A stretch of 53,674 bases of DNA from Annulohypoxylon bovei var. microspora (lineage: Eukaryota > Ascomycota > Sordariomycetes > Xylariales > Hypoxylaceae), in contig MU405404.1 in assembly GCA_022836615.1 (NCBI GenBank), positions 1-53,674 on the forward strand. Reading direction: 5' to 3'. This document shows, one piece after another, positions 1-10,404 of this stretch. Within the stretch, counting starts at the first letter, position 1; each line of letters starts with the position of its first letter. Position numbers and translations under genes: made by a program. The notes beneath the pieces are model-generated. The model was given only the letters and a program-made list of their open reading frames with translations. It was not told the DNA's origin and did no database searches.

Positions 1-909
1 TTACCGCGATAGGAGATTTTTGATAAGGATGGACCATGGAGAAAAAAAAAACACACCAAAGCTGTACCCGTTCAATTACCCTCGTTAAACTCGGGTAATA
101 TTGTTTCTAGATTTGCTGTGCCGGCTTTATCTGGGGGGGTGTGTTAGATATTAGATGACTAAGGTAGGGAGATTATGGCGATTATTGGGCCGGTTTATCT
201 GTAAAAGATCAGGCCTTTAGTTATAACCATGTAATCGTGAGATATTGCCCTTTTTAATCACAACAATAATAATTCAGTTGATCAACCTTTTTATCATCAA
301 CCACAAATTACATATCCAGTAATTCATCCCCACTTTCGTGTGACAGGTTTAGGCATGTGGGCCAAACGATTGGCTAAGACAATCGTATCCTCGCACTAGA
401 GCACATCTTCAACTTACATTTCAACTTTATTACGTGGTGGGGTTGGATAATACAATGAGGTAGCTGGGTAGGTACATGTCTAGCTCAGTGGGGTAAAAGT
501 TCAGGGTCCTCTAGGTAGCTACTGACGAGTTAGCTATGGTGCTACCTTCTCAATGCAAACTATCGTCAGAGGCGCAGGTGCACAGGACATCCCACATGTC
601 AAGTACATTTTCGTTATGTTCGATAACTCTTCTTGGCCATAAGAACTAACATGGATATTAAAGTCGGAAAATGCAAGCAGCCGAAGTCTATTTCTCTATT
701 TCTATTCGCTAAGACCCCGGGGTGGATAACTAGTACTTCACATGGGCTTGTTATATATGTATGCCTCTTCTGTTGAGCCATGACCCTCCGCCCTTTTCCT
801 TTCCTACTTCTTCGTTCTAGATACTCTCACCGACTGCTGTGATTTCGATTCAACACCGCGAAGGAATTTCAACATCCCACTCTCATTCCAATTGCAATGA
901 GAGAGTATC
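1..909. other. Intergenic region upstream of BTA1
   Basis: No convincing gene is visible. The stretch holds one minus-strand copy of a dispersed repeat (41-103, listed separately). The last 130 bases before the BTA1 start are pyrimidine-rich, as expected for a fungal core promoter and 5' leader. Confidence 0.6.
41..103 (-). repeat. Dispersed short repeat, copy C
   Basis: Read on the minus strand, the core CCCGAGTTTAACGAGGG (79-95) is followed by GTAATTG and, further on, a T-run (about 42-50 on the plus strand as A's). The same order of core, short spacer and T-run occurs at 40374-40422 and, more diverged, at 3681-3760. The core is an imperfect palindrome (CCC, GTT, AAC and GGG are symmetric). 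It could be an eroded end of a DNA transposon or a short non-autonomous element. No full element boundaries are visible. Confidence 0.45.
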
Positions 910-929
910 ATGGCTTCTCTTGGTGGTAA
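897..929 (+). promoter_or_regulatory. Upstream ORF overlapping the BTA1 start
   Basis: An ATG at 897 lies 13 bases before the BTA1 ATG and in a different frame. It opens a 10-codon reading frame that stops at TAA 927-929, inside the BTA1 coding region. Scanning ribosomes would meet it first, so it could lower BTA1 translation if the transcript begins upstream of 897. Both ATGs have moderate contexts. The role is inferred; only the reading frame is seen. Confidence 0.4.
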
Positions 930-3530
930 CATTTTACCCCCCGATCCTCATACTAAAATCTACCTTGCCGGAATAGCTGTTGTCTTATTAGTAGGCATAT
1001 GCTACTCTACAAAAATATTGAAGGAACCAAAGGACAATGAGAATCCTACTCTCTTCCAGTCTTTGTGGCTTTTCTTCTATACATGCTTCCTCAAACCGCA
1101 CGACGGTGACAGCCACGGCAACCAGCAGGATGCCCTTGAGAGCTTCTATAAGAAGCAGGCTGGCGCCTACGATGCGACGAGGAAAGCACTCCTGAAAGGT
1201 CGAGAGGATATGCTCGCCCTTGCAGCAGCTCAGCTTTCTTACAAAGCGAGAACGAGTGACGAGAAGAAGAGACGTGTTTGGGTAGATGTTAGTACCTTTC
1301 CATGAATTTAGTCGCAAACTACTAGGAATGTTATTAATCGTTGATATAGGTTGGTGGAGGAACTGGCTGGAACATCGAAACCATGTCTAAATTTGTCGAC
1401 GTAGCTCAGTTCTTCGACAGTGTCTACCTCGTTGACTTTTCACCGTCGCTCTGCGAAGTTGCCCGCAAGCGCTTCGAGAGACTCGGGTGGGATAATGTGA
1501 AGGTTATCTGCCAAGATGCGAGGAAATTCCGCTTGGAGGACCATGAACCGTCCTCTAAGGGTAGACGCGCCTCTGGATCTCCGATTCGGAGCTACTTTTA
1601 CCAGGAAAGACCTAGGCATGGCGGTGCCGACTTGATCACAATGTCCTATAGCTTGTCTATGATCGTAAGTACAGACTATACTGATCAGGTTTTATGAATA
1701 CTGACAGGTACATAGCCCGACTATTATTCTGTCATTGACTCACTGCCGTCTCTTTTGAGTCCCAACGGCATTGTTGGTGTAGTCGACTTCTACGTCCAGT
1801 CTGAAGTTGATGTCAGCTTCCGAAACTACACCGGCGGTCTCGTCAATCGCCATGTCAATTTTTTCGGGAGAACATTTTGGCGTGCCTGGTTTGACATCGA
1901 CCGAGTTGCTCTGGAGCCCGGACGACGTGACTATCTCGAGTACTGCTTTGGTACAGTCCTGAACGTGAATAAGCGTAACTACGTTCTCGGCGCTATCCCT
2001 TATTATATCTGGCTGGGAACTCATAAACAGCCGCTGTCTTCTAGCCTTCCGCACGAAATTGTGGAGAAGGTAGACGCGCTGGTTACTGAGTCTCCTTACC
2101 TCCGTCCTGCCAATCACTCGGCCGCTCTGTCTCGCGCAGTTGAAAGGGCCGCGCCAGAGATCCGATCCAAGGCTTTCGACGCTGCGATTGTCAATCTCTC
2201 TTCTAACCTCCCTCTCCCGGCTTTCTTCTATCAGAACCACCACTATCGAATTTACTATGACGATCAGCTCAAGAAGCATACCCAGTTCAATGACGAGTAC
2301 ATCTATGCTTTCACTTGGGAAGATACTCGGGTCGATGAGCGCATCCTGAAGCTGAAATCAGACGATGTAGTCCTCGCTATCACCAGTGCTGGCGACAACC
2401 TTCTTTCTTATGCGCTCCAAAGCCCTGCTAGAATCCATGCTGTTGATCTAAATCCAACACAGAATCACCTTCTCGAGCTCAAGGTAGCCGCGTTTTCGTC
2501 TCTTCCTTACGAGGATTTCTGGAAGATCTTCGGTGATGGCAAACATCCTGAGTTCCGCTCCTTGCTCATTTCGAAGATGTCCCCTCACCTGTCTAGCCGC
2601 GCCTTCCAGTACTGGCTCAACAACGACCACATCTTCACCCAAACTAAGGGTGGTCTGTATGATACTGGCGGTTCAAAGCATGGAATTCGTATCTTCCGTT
2701 GGATTTCTCGTGTGTTTGGATGCCGATCAGCTGTCAAGCAGATGATTTCCGCAAAGACCCTAAATGAGCAGCGTGAGATCTGGCGTGGCAAAATCCGACC
2801 GGCGCTACTCTCTCGTCTTGTGTCTAAGTTCGTCGTCAGCCAAGAAGCATTCCTATGGACGGCACTCGGCGTACCGAAAAACCAGCTTGCGATAATTGAA
2901 GAGGATCACGCGGTATCAGATGCGGTATGTGGCCCTGACTCTCGGGCCAAGAATACACGATCGCACGCTATCTGGGAATACATGGTCGACACTCTGGATC
3001 CAATGGTGGAGTCAACGCATATCGCAGCCGATAACCCGTACTATCTGGTTTGTCTTGACGGCAAGTTCAGTCGGAACTGTCACCCGGACTACCTGTCACC
3101 ACAAGCACATGCGAAGCTCTCGCGGCCGGGGGCATTTGAGGGGTTACGCATTCACACAGACGAGATTGATGAGGTGCTCGCCCGTATCGCTCCAGGAACT
3201 CTGACGGTAGCCGTCGTCATGGACAGTATGGACTGGTTTGACCCCGGATCTAAGGCCGCTGCGGCTCAGATCTCTAAGCTCAACCGCGCGCTCCGCATGG
3301 GCGGACGCGTCATGTTACGCTCGGCGGGTTTGCGTCCGTGGTATCTTGATGAATTTGAGAGACACGGGTTCGTGGCCAAGTGCCATGGAGATCGCTCGGG
3401 CGGCAAGTGCATCGATCGTGTTAACATGTACGCTAGCTGCTGGATCTGCACTAAACGCGAGGATGTGGCCCCGCCTACCCCTGAGACGGAGTCGTTACTT
3501 GGACCTGAGATTTCGTCTTTGCAGATTTAA
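910..3530 (+). CDS. BTA1: Betaine lipid synthase (BtaB-BtaA fusion)
   Basis: Three exons, 910-1287, 1350-1664 and 1716-3530, give 835 residues; both introns (62 and 51 bp) have GT..AG ends and restore the frame. The protein makes the betaine lipid DGTS from S-adenosylmethionine and diacylglycerol, a phosphorus-free lipid that in fungi replaces phosphatidylcholine under phosphate starvation. Residues 18-34 are a hydrophobic membrane anchor. VGGGTGWNIE (127-136) is the SAM-binding motif of the N-terminal BtaB-like methyltransferase, and the first intron falls exactly before it. The second half, from about residue 420 (YAFTWEDTRVDE, then ITSAGDNLLSYAL), is the BtaA-like (DUF3419) half that transfers the aminocarboxypropyl group. 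The BtaB-then-BtaA order is the known fungal arrangement, reversed relative to the green-algal enzyme. Length fits the family. A short upstream ORF overlaps the start. Confidence 0.93.
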
Positions 3531-3680
3531 GAAGCTGGTACTAAGGAAGGTTAGTAATGAAGGGAAGGGATCAAGATACATGAGAAATGAGATGGAAAAT
3601 TGACCAAGAAACGCAGAGGTCAAGCTCAGTTTCATTATTTTCTAGTCGTTTATTATTGTCAAAGCTTAGCTAAGCGGGTA

Positions 3681-3760
3681 TGCCCGAACTTTAGGAGGGT
3701 TATGCCCGAACTTTAGGAGGGTGCCCGAACTTTAGGAGGGTTATTGTGTCGGGGTGATTT
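3681..3760 (+). repeat. Dispersed short repeat, copy A, with core in triplicate
   Basis: TGCCCGAACTTTAGGAGGG is repeated three times head to tail (starts at 3681, 3703 and 3722; spacings 22 and 19 bp). The last copy continues into TTATTGTGTCG and a T-run. The same TTATTGTGTCG and T-run follow the core at 40374, so this is a member of the same repeat family, here with an internal tandem amplification. Confidence 0.6.
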
Positions 3761-3837
3761 TTTTCGTGTCATAGAAATTTAACTCCGTTATCTCCGCGAG
3801 TAAGGCATTTCTGGAGATATCGGCCTTCCTAATGCGG

Positions 3838-4007
3838 TAATTTTTTAAAATCGAAAAAAATCGAAAATGCAAGGTAACTTATATACCTTATATAAAATAA
3901 AATAAAGTTTAAAATTAATAATAAAATCGAAATAAATCGATTTTAATTTTTTTAATTTTTTTAATTAATTATTTAAAAAGTTATAATTATTTAAAGTTTT
4001 TAAAAAA
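3838..4007. repeat. A/T-rich low-complexity patch
   Basis: Nearly all A and T, with several AAATCGA words in direct and inverted form. It resembles, at small scale, the block at the right end of the window and may be a RIP-eroded repeat remnant. It contains no reading frame. Confidence 0.5.
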
Positions 4008-4104
4008 GATTACGTAAGCGCGCAATGGCCATATAAGGCCAAAAGGCTCAAGGTGCCGCCCGGGCTTTGGAGGTTTTGCTTATGTAAGCGAATTACATAA
4101 TCAA

Positions 4105-4600
4105 GGGGAAAGGTTAGAAATCCGGGGCTGGGGTTGAAGGCCCGGGGATGAGGGCTGGGGATGAGGGGTCGCTGGGGATCGGGGCCGCTGGGGATCGGGG
4201 CCGCTGGGGATCGGGGCTGCTAGGGATCGGGATGAGAAATCGGGGCTGGGATCGGGGCTGCTAGGTAGGGATCGGGGCTGCTGGGGATTCGGGATGAGAA
4301 ATCAGGGCTGGGATTTGGGGGGGCTGGCGATCAGGGCTGGGGATCGGAGATGGGGTTGAAGGGGCCGGGGGATGAGGGTGATCCTGGGGGTTGTACGGGT
4401 GCCCCGTACTGGAGGGATAAAGGGCTAGGGTTGAAGGGCCGGGGATGAAGGGCTGGGGATGAGGGTGCCCCGTACTGGCGGCGGAGGGGCTTTGCGAGGC
4501 GCGCGCCAGCGCGCCGAGCAAAGGCACGCAGCCGCCTGGGCCTAGGGCTGGAGGGTTGGAGGGATGGGTTGAGGGCGGCGGGACGAGGGCGGCGGGACGA
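4105..4600 (+). repeat. G-rich degenerate minisatellite
   Basis: The plus strand is a run of G-tracts of three to five bases separated by short spacers. Variants of GCTGGGGATCGGGG recur from about 4150 to 4340 (three near-perfect tandem copies at 4170-4216), and then GGGGATGAGGG-type units follow to about 4475. The spacing of the G-tracts would allow G-quadruplexes. A minus-strand proline-rich reading frame here is a by-product of the repeat. Confidence 0.7.
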
Positions 4601-5275
4601 GCGGTGATATTAAAGATTAAGTAAAAGATTACAATGCATAGGATTCGAACCTAGGGGCTTTTAAGGTGGTCCGTGCGGGTGTGGAAAGTTCGGGTCTTGT
4701 GTTCCCGGCACGGGGACCTCATGTTGGTTAGGTGTCGCATACACGTCATGTTATATCCTACATATATCTCACAGCATCATCGAGCCCTAGCTATCATGCC
4801 GTTACGTCAACGAATGAGAAACGATTTTTTACCTCTGTACATTCATTTATATTGAATTGAAAGTCTCGAATTATAAATATTGATAAGAATATGTATTGAC
4901 CAGTCTACACGCAAGACAGATACAGTATACATGTAAATCGCAACAGTCGTCTTAAAAAAAATCCCACCTCACCTCTTTAATCGGTATACGATATAACGAT
5001 ACGTAAGTGGGTACCTAGGAAGGCAACTGCAAGTGCAGGTGTTACCGTGTTGAAGGTGTTAAAATTGATTCGAAACTTTCTCGATATAAGAGAGGGGATA
5101 CGCGTGAGGAAAGTGTAATGCTGTACAGCTACCTCCTATTTAAAATCTAGTCTTGCAACAACTTTTCAAACTTAAACCTTTACAAAAACAACAACAGAGC
5201 ATGAGTCTTGTTTTTTATCATTGCAATCTTTAATCGAATCCATCAATTTAAATTACGATTCTCCTGATTAAAAAA

Positions 5276-6771
5276 ATGCAGCTCCTCGATCTTCCGGTCG
5301 AGATCCTTCACGATATTCTCTTCTTCGCATCGCTCTCACGTGGAATTGCCAGGGCACTGAGGCTGAAGCTCGTGTGCCGTACGTATAATCTCTCCACTCT
5401 ATGTTATACTTGCATCTAACGCCATGTATGTATATAGGTACATTCTACCATGCCATCAATCCTGCACTATTCCAGACGCGGCTTCCAGACCAGTTTCCAA
5501 AGCGTCCTAGAATAGATATGGAGAATTGGTGGACCAAAAATCACCGTGGGGACGAAGGGTTCTGGCATGACTATATTTCGTATCGGGTTCGAAATGAGTC
5601 CAATCCCAGGGTTGGGTATTTTGTCCAAATACGCCAACTCGTAGAAAGGATATGCAACCACGAAGGAGTCGACTTCGACTCTACCCTTGATGCTCTCTGT
5701 TGGCCTCTTTTGAAGCACGCGGCTAGGAAAAACCGCCAAAGCATCAACACAAATATAAATCACAGACGCCGTGGTTTTTCGTACAAGAATTCTGATCTCT
5801 TAAGCGCCGCAGCTTATCTTGGTTATATTTCGGTAGCGAAACAAAAGATGGAAGAGGGATGTTGTCCTTTTGCCAAATCTCTTCTATTTCCGGCGCCCGT
5901 CTTCCTCGCCGCATTTGCTGGCAATGTCGAGATGCTACAGCTTTTCCGGGAGCATTCGCCGGTATGCAGCTGGGGACGTTACTATGACCGCATCCTCCTT
6001 GGTGTCATTCATCGTAGAGGTACGGATATGGTCCAACTACTTACAAACTCTTCTCCAATCGCTTCGCCGGATGAACAGCCTGAAATTCTAAGTTCGTATC
6101 TCCTTCGCAAAAGCCTTCGGGGTCCACCCGAAAAACAACATATGAGGGATCTTTTACGCTACCATGCCGAGTGGGGTGATGTGAACACTGTTAGGCAGAT
6201 TCTAGACGAAGGCATAATAGACAATAACGACAGAAATACATATCTGCCGCCATACATGTGTGAGTCACTAACCAATGCGACCAAGCGGGGCCAGGAGGAG
6301 ATAGTCGACTTGCTCTTAGACCACGGCACCGATCCGAACCGTGAGGATGACGTTTTTTTTGTCGCGCCGCTTGTTGCTGCGGCTGCGGCCGGAAGTCTGG
6401 CAATCATGCGTAAGCTTCTGGATCACGGCGCGAAGCTCGAAAGAAATTACTATCGAGTTGTTCAGTACGCCCTGAGACTCGAGCATACGGCCATGCTGGA
6501 ATTTTTACTAGAAAGAGGACCATATTATAGGGATCAGAAAATTAAGTTGAAGAGACTGGCTTTAGAGGAGGGATTGGAGTCAATGGCTGAGATTGTGGAG
6601 CGGTCTGAATGCAATACGAATGAGGATGATTTGTGTCAAGACGACTTAAGCAGTTCGGACTCCGATGATGGGGAGGATGACAGTTCCAGCGGGCCCTCGG
6701 AGGACGATTTGGACGAGCCGTATAACAGCTGGGATTATTTTCATTTAGCTGTTCCGTACGGCTACAACTAA
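5276..6771 (+). CDS. F-box-like protein with ankyrin repeats
   Basis: Two exons, 5276-5378 and 5438-6771, give 478 residues. The 59 bp intron starts GTACGT, has a CTAAC branch site and ends ATATAG. Exon 1 encodes an F-box-like start (LLDLPVEILHDILFFAS, residues 3-19, ending LKLVCR), which would bind Skp1 and place the protein in an SCF ubiquitin ligase. The rest has ankyrin-type helices: SAAAYLGYISVAK, LAAFAGNVEMLQLF, NATKRGQEEIVDLLLDHGTD, AAAAAGSLAIMRKLLDHGAK, which would bind a substrate not identifiable here. The tail (about 423-465) is rich in Asp, Glu and Ser. Such F-box/ankyrin genes are numerous and fast-evolving in filamentous fungi. The gene sits next to a repeat-rich stretch. Family assignment is good; target unknown. 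Confidence 0.85.
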
Positions 6772-7406
6772 TTGCTATTGTTCTTTCACATTATCTTTAT
6801 TTACGACCAATGGGAACTTCTGCAACATACTAGGTAGATGAAGATGGCTGATGGTTAATGGTTGAAGGGAGCAGACTACCATACATGGTAGCTATTTAGG
6901 GTGGACTATTATGCTTAGCAAAGGATTTGCAAATTAGATTGATAAATTAGGTAGGGAGATGGCCTTAAGAAACGAGATAAAAAGAAATATGCAAGATAAT
7001 AGTGACAATCGAGCTAAGAACATTTGTTTTAAAAATAATTTCAAAGGCAGTCAATTATAGCACGCTTTAAAGAGAGAATACTGTAGCAGTGAAAAAACCA
7101 GATCAAATCGCCAAGTCTAGGTACTTTAGGTATTAGAGCTGGCTTGCATACAGTACTGTACTGCGCCGCGAAACGGCGTTCTGGATTAATTCGGCTGCCT
7201 AGAACTGATTTGTCGATTTGCATACCTAATATTATTAACGAGGACCAAGATCTAGGACGTATAAAAATGGAGAGCTCATAAATCCTTCTACCTAATATTT
7301 AATCTTTCAAGAACACATAAATCAGAACATCTCTTTGAAAATACCTAGATGTAAAGGAATCGGATGAGAATTTGATAAAAGAATCTGGTAGGGCATTGCC
7401 GTTACA
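6772..7406. other. Intergenic region, no gene seen
   Basis: Moderately A/T-rich DNA between two plus-strand genes. It should hold the terminator of the F-box/ankyrin gene and the promoter of the DUF726 gene. Nothing more specific was recognised. Confidence 0.5.
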
Positions 7407-9818
7407 ATGGCACCTCTCACCAGCGAGCCTGACGCTATTCGCGTGGCGCTCAATCTCTCCCGCCGCAGGGTCTTCTACAGCCTGGTTATTGAGATTGCGG
7501 CGTACATGCGGTCACAATTGGAGCTTCCACACAGTCCCAACGGGTCACCGTCTTTTTCGTCTTCGGCAAGAAACCCGCCACCATACTCGGAGACGGCCGC
7601 GCCCCGCTCTAACACTACGGTCTACGAGAGCGGCAGGGATGGCAGCACTCCGCCGGCACAGCCGCCGCGCCCGCAGCAGAGAAACGTGCCCAGCCCGGCG
7701 CTGGTCAGGCTCAGGAAAGCCGCGCTCCTGCACTTCGACTCCTGGCGCGACGAGACCATCGGCAAGATCAAGGAGGTCGTCGCCAAGCCCGACGACCAGA
7801 AGGTCCTCGACGCAAGGCGCAAGCGCGCGGAGCAGCTCACCGCGAGGACCCGCGAGCAGCCGGGCGACGGCGAGGACTTGTTGAACTTCGGCGATGACAA
7901 CTGGGCGACGCCGCCGCTACCGCCCCGCAACAGCCGCAGCGCGGACCCGACGAGCCTCGCCGCGTTCCAGAGGCTGTACCACCCGATCCCGACGCGGCTG
8001 ACGACGATCCCGATGGACGACCGCAAGGAGGTCCTGAGCGCGACGCTGATCTGCCTGCTGGCGATCGGGAACTACTCGGCCCACTCGCGGACCCTGGTGT
8101 GCTACCTCGCGTCGGCGCTCGAGGTCCCGCCCGGCTTCCTGGACAGCGAGGAGACGGAGGTGGCGACGACGATGGTCGAGGCCGCGAGGAAGGCCGAGAG
8201 GGAGGGCGGCGGCGGCGGCGGCATGTCGGCCGAGGCCGAGGCGCAGAAGCGCAGGGAGGAGGGCAAGGTGGGCCGCTTCTGGAAGGTCGGGCTCGCGAGC
8301 GTGGCCGGGGCTGCGATTATTGGTGTTACGGGCGGGCTGGCGGCGCCGGCGGTGGCGGGCGTCATAGGCGGGCTCATGAGCTCGGTCGGGCTGGGCGGCC
8401 TCGCGAGCTTCCTCGGCATCTTCTGGATGAACGGGGCGCTGGTCGGGACCCTGTTCGGCGCGTTCGGCGCCAAGATGACGGGCGGCATGGTGGACCAGTA
8501 CGCGAAGGAGGTCGAGGACTTCAAGTTCCTGCCCCTGAAGGAGGAGTGGGGGCAGAATTGGTCGGGCAGGGATAGGGACGGCGCGAAGGACCGCAGACTA
8601 AGGGTTACGATCGGGGTTAATGGCTGGCTTACCGCTGAGGAGGACGTGACGAAGCCGTGGAGGGCCCTGGGCGATGAGACGGAGGTCTTTGCCCTGCGGT
8701 ACGAGATGAAGAGCTTGATGGCTCTTGGGGATAAATTGAGAGGTCTCGTCAGTTCGGCCGCTTGGAGTGCCGTCCGGGCTGAAATATTGCAGCGCACGGT
8801 ACTGGCTACACTGTCCGGAGCGCTCTGGCCTATCTTCCTCCTGAACTCCGCGTCCAACATCGACAACCCGTTCAGCCTCGCGCGCAACCGGTCCGAGAAA
8901 GCAGGCAAGATCCTAGCGGACGCTCTAATTAACAGGGTGCAGGGAGAGCGGCCCGTGACACTAGTAGGGTACTCGCTAGGCGCGCGCGTTATCTACGCAT
9001 GTCTGAAGTCGCTAGCAGAAAGAAAGGCGTTCGGGCTCGTGGACACGGTGGTCCTGATCGGGGCGCCGGTCCCGTCGAACACGGGGTACTGGCAGATGAT
9101 GCGCACGGTGGTCGCCGGCAGGCTGTTCAACGTGTACAGCGAGAACGACTACATCCTCGGCTTCCTGTACCGCACGACCAGCCTGCAGCTCGGCATTGCC
9201 GGGCTGCAGCCCATCGCGGATGATATCGAGGGCGTGGAGAACTTGGACCTGAGTAATGAGGTTACGGGGCATCTGAGGTATCCCGAGCTCACGGCGAAGA
9301 TATTGACGAGGTGCGGGTTCCCCGATGTTAGGGGCGGGGCCGGGGCAATTGAGAAGGATGACGGCAAGATTGAGATCGAGCTTAAAGATAAGGATTGGGC
9401 GGAGACGGGCAACTTGATCGACGTTGAGGACAAGCCGGAGCCGAACGAGAAGTTTGACCCGATTGTGAAAAATGTCATGGAGTTGAAGAGCGATGTGGGG
9501 GTTAGGGAGGCCAAGATGGGTGGTTTGAAGGATGCGAAAGAGCGTGATGGTACGCCGACTACTACGACAACGGTTTCACCTATACCCAACTTGGGTCAAG
9601 TGCCGCGTGCTGCCTCGACTATATCTACGACTACGACGCAGGTCGAGCCGCCGCCTGCGTATCCCGGCACTGGCCTGAATGTTAGTCACGGCGATGACGA
9701 TGATTACGACTACGCTTATGATTCAGAGGAGGGAGGTGGTGGGATCAAGATGATGGATAACGACTCGGATGGAGGCGAATTGACTTTTATCGAGCCGCTA
9801 CGTATCGAAGACGATTAG
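7407..9818 (+). CDS. DUF726 family membrane protein, putative lipase (TMCO4/Mil1-like)
   Basis: One uninterrupted reading frame of 803 residues; the start is the first ATG in frame (ACAATGG). The family is an alpha/beta-hydrolase group that includes human TMCO4 and yeast Mil1 (YFL034W), which acts at Golgi/endosomal membranes. A long Gly/Ala-rich hydrophobic stretch (about 294-360) forms the membrane segments. The hydrolase part follows: VTIGVNGWL, the nucleophile elbow GYSLGAR with Ser523, then YSENDYILGFLYR (probable acid) and GHLRYP (probable His), in the order known for the family. Residues 50-120 and the C-terminal 150 are low-complexity and disordered, with acidic runs. The central part is markedly GC-rich, and codon choice there is strongly biased to G or C at third positions. 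The substrate is not known for any member with certainty. Confidence 0.88.
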   Translation: MAPLTSEPDAIRVALNLSRRRVFYSLVIEIAAYMRSQLELPHSPNGSPSFSSSARNPPPYSETAAPRSNTTVYESGRDGSTPPAQPPRPQQRNVPSPALVRLRKAALLHFDSWRDETIGKIKEVVAKPDDQKVLDARRKRAEQLTARTREQPGDGEDLLNFGDDNWATPPLPPRNSRSADPTSLAAFQRLYHPIPTRLTTIPMDDRKEVLSATLICLLAIGNYSAHSRTLVCYLASALEVPPGFLDSEETEVATTMVEAARKAEREGGGGGGMSAEAEAQKRREEGKVGRFWKVGLASVAGAAIIGVTGGLAAPAVAGVIGGLMSSVGLGGLASFLGIFWMNGALVGTLFGAFGAKMTGGMVDQYAKEVEDFKFLPLKEEWGQNWSGRDRDGAKDRRLRVTIGVNGWLTAEEDVTKPWRALGDETEVFALRYEMKSLMALGDKLRGLVSSAAWSAVRAEILQRTVLATLSGALWPIFLLNSASNIDNPFSLARNRSEKAGKILADALINRVQGERPVTLVGYSLGARVIYACLKSLAERKAFGLVDTVVLIGAPVPSNTGYWQMMRTVVAGRLFNVYSENDYILGFLYRTTSLQLGIAGLQPIADDIEGVENLDLSNEVTGHLRYPELTAKILTRCGFPDVRGGAGAIEKDDGKIEIELKDKDWAETGNLIDVEDKPEPNEKFDPIVKNVMELKSDVGVREAKMGGLKDAKERDGTPTTTTTVSPIPNLGQVPRAASTISTTTTQVEPPPAYPGTGLNVSHGDDDDYDYAYDSEEGGGGIKMMDNDSDGGELTFIEPLRIEDD

Positions 9819-10404
9819 ATGACTCCGTGAATTTCTCAGTGCGTACAGATAGGAGGCCAGTATATACCCAAGCAAGGAGTCGGTATAATGGATTTTTTCG
9901 TTGAACACATTCAGCGGCGGATTTGGAGCACTTGTTCTTCAAACGGAGGAGTCTGCTGTCAAACGTACGATGTCTAATGCTTAACCCCCCTACCTATATG
10001 ACATCAACACTCGAAGCGCTATTGCCTCGAAGACTGTTGGTGTACGGCAGCGTTACACACGATGCAAGTGGCTATGATATCGAGTACGAGTGTAACGTGG
10101 ATTCATGTGGGCAACCGCCAGCCACAAACATTAGTAGGATATGAGCTATCAGATTAGATCCCACATCTTACATAGTAGCTTACGTCCTGGGTACGCGTAG
10201 GGTAGGTACCTGCCTAGGGAACCGGAACCCCCCCAAAAGACACCGGAGTTTTTTTAACCTAATGTCAGTGGCGCCCTTCTCTTAACTTTCCTTCCCCATC
10301 TACAGAGCGGTTATAGAAAACATCCAAACCTTTCCCTCCATCAAACCTTGCCCTTCATCATCCCCTTTTCCCTATCCCGGAGCAAGAAACCGCAAAAAAA
10401 CAAA
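9819..10404. other. Intergenic region, no gene seen
   Basis: A 73-codon reading frame at 9923-10144 has no protein-like features and is treated as chance. The last 150 bases are pyrimidine-rich (CCTTTCCCTCC type), typical of a fungal promoter and 5' leader for the DUF1857 gene. Confidence 0.5.

Larger units (their letters stand above)
3531..5275. other. Gene-free, repeat-rich intergenic region
   Basis: This 1.7 kb holds a three-copy tandem repeat (3681-3743), an A/T-rich patch (3838-4007), and a G-rich minisatellite (4105-4600). From 4600 to 5275 no gene is seen; the last 150 bases are A- and T-rich and lead into the F-box/ankyrin gene. The sharp swings in base composition and the repeats point to old, eroded mobile-element sequence, but no transposase or reverse transcriptase reading frame remains. 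Confidence 0.6.

Noticed and set aside
4261..4527. Pro-rich minus-strand reading frame
   Set aside because: Generated by the G-rich minisatellite; no conserved features and no start context.
4625..4720. tRNA-like B-box (GGATTCGAACC, minus strand)
   Set aside because: The T-arm closes with only four pairs and no 5' acceptor strand complementary to the 3' side is found within tRNA distance. It is a chance match or a tRNA-derived scrap.
8102..8908. 268-codon minus-strand frame over the DUF726 gene
   Set aside because: Antisense shadow caused by GC-rich third positions; the plus frame carries the hydrolase motifs.
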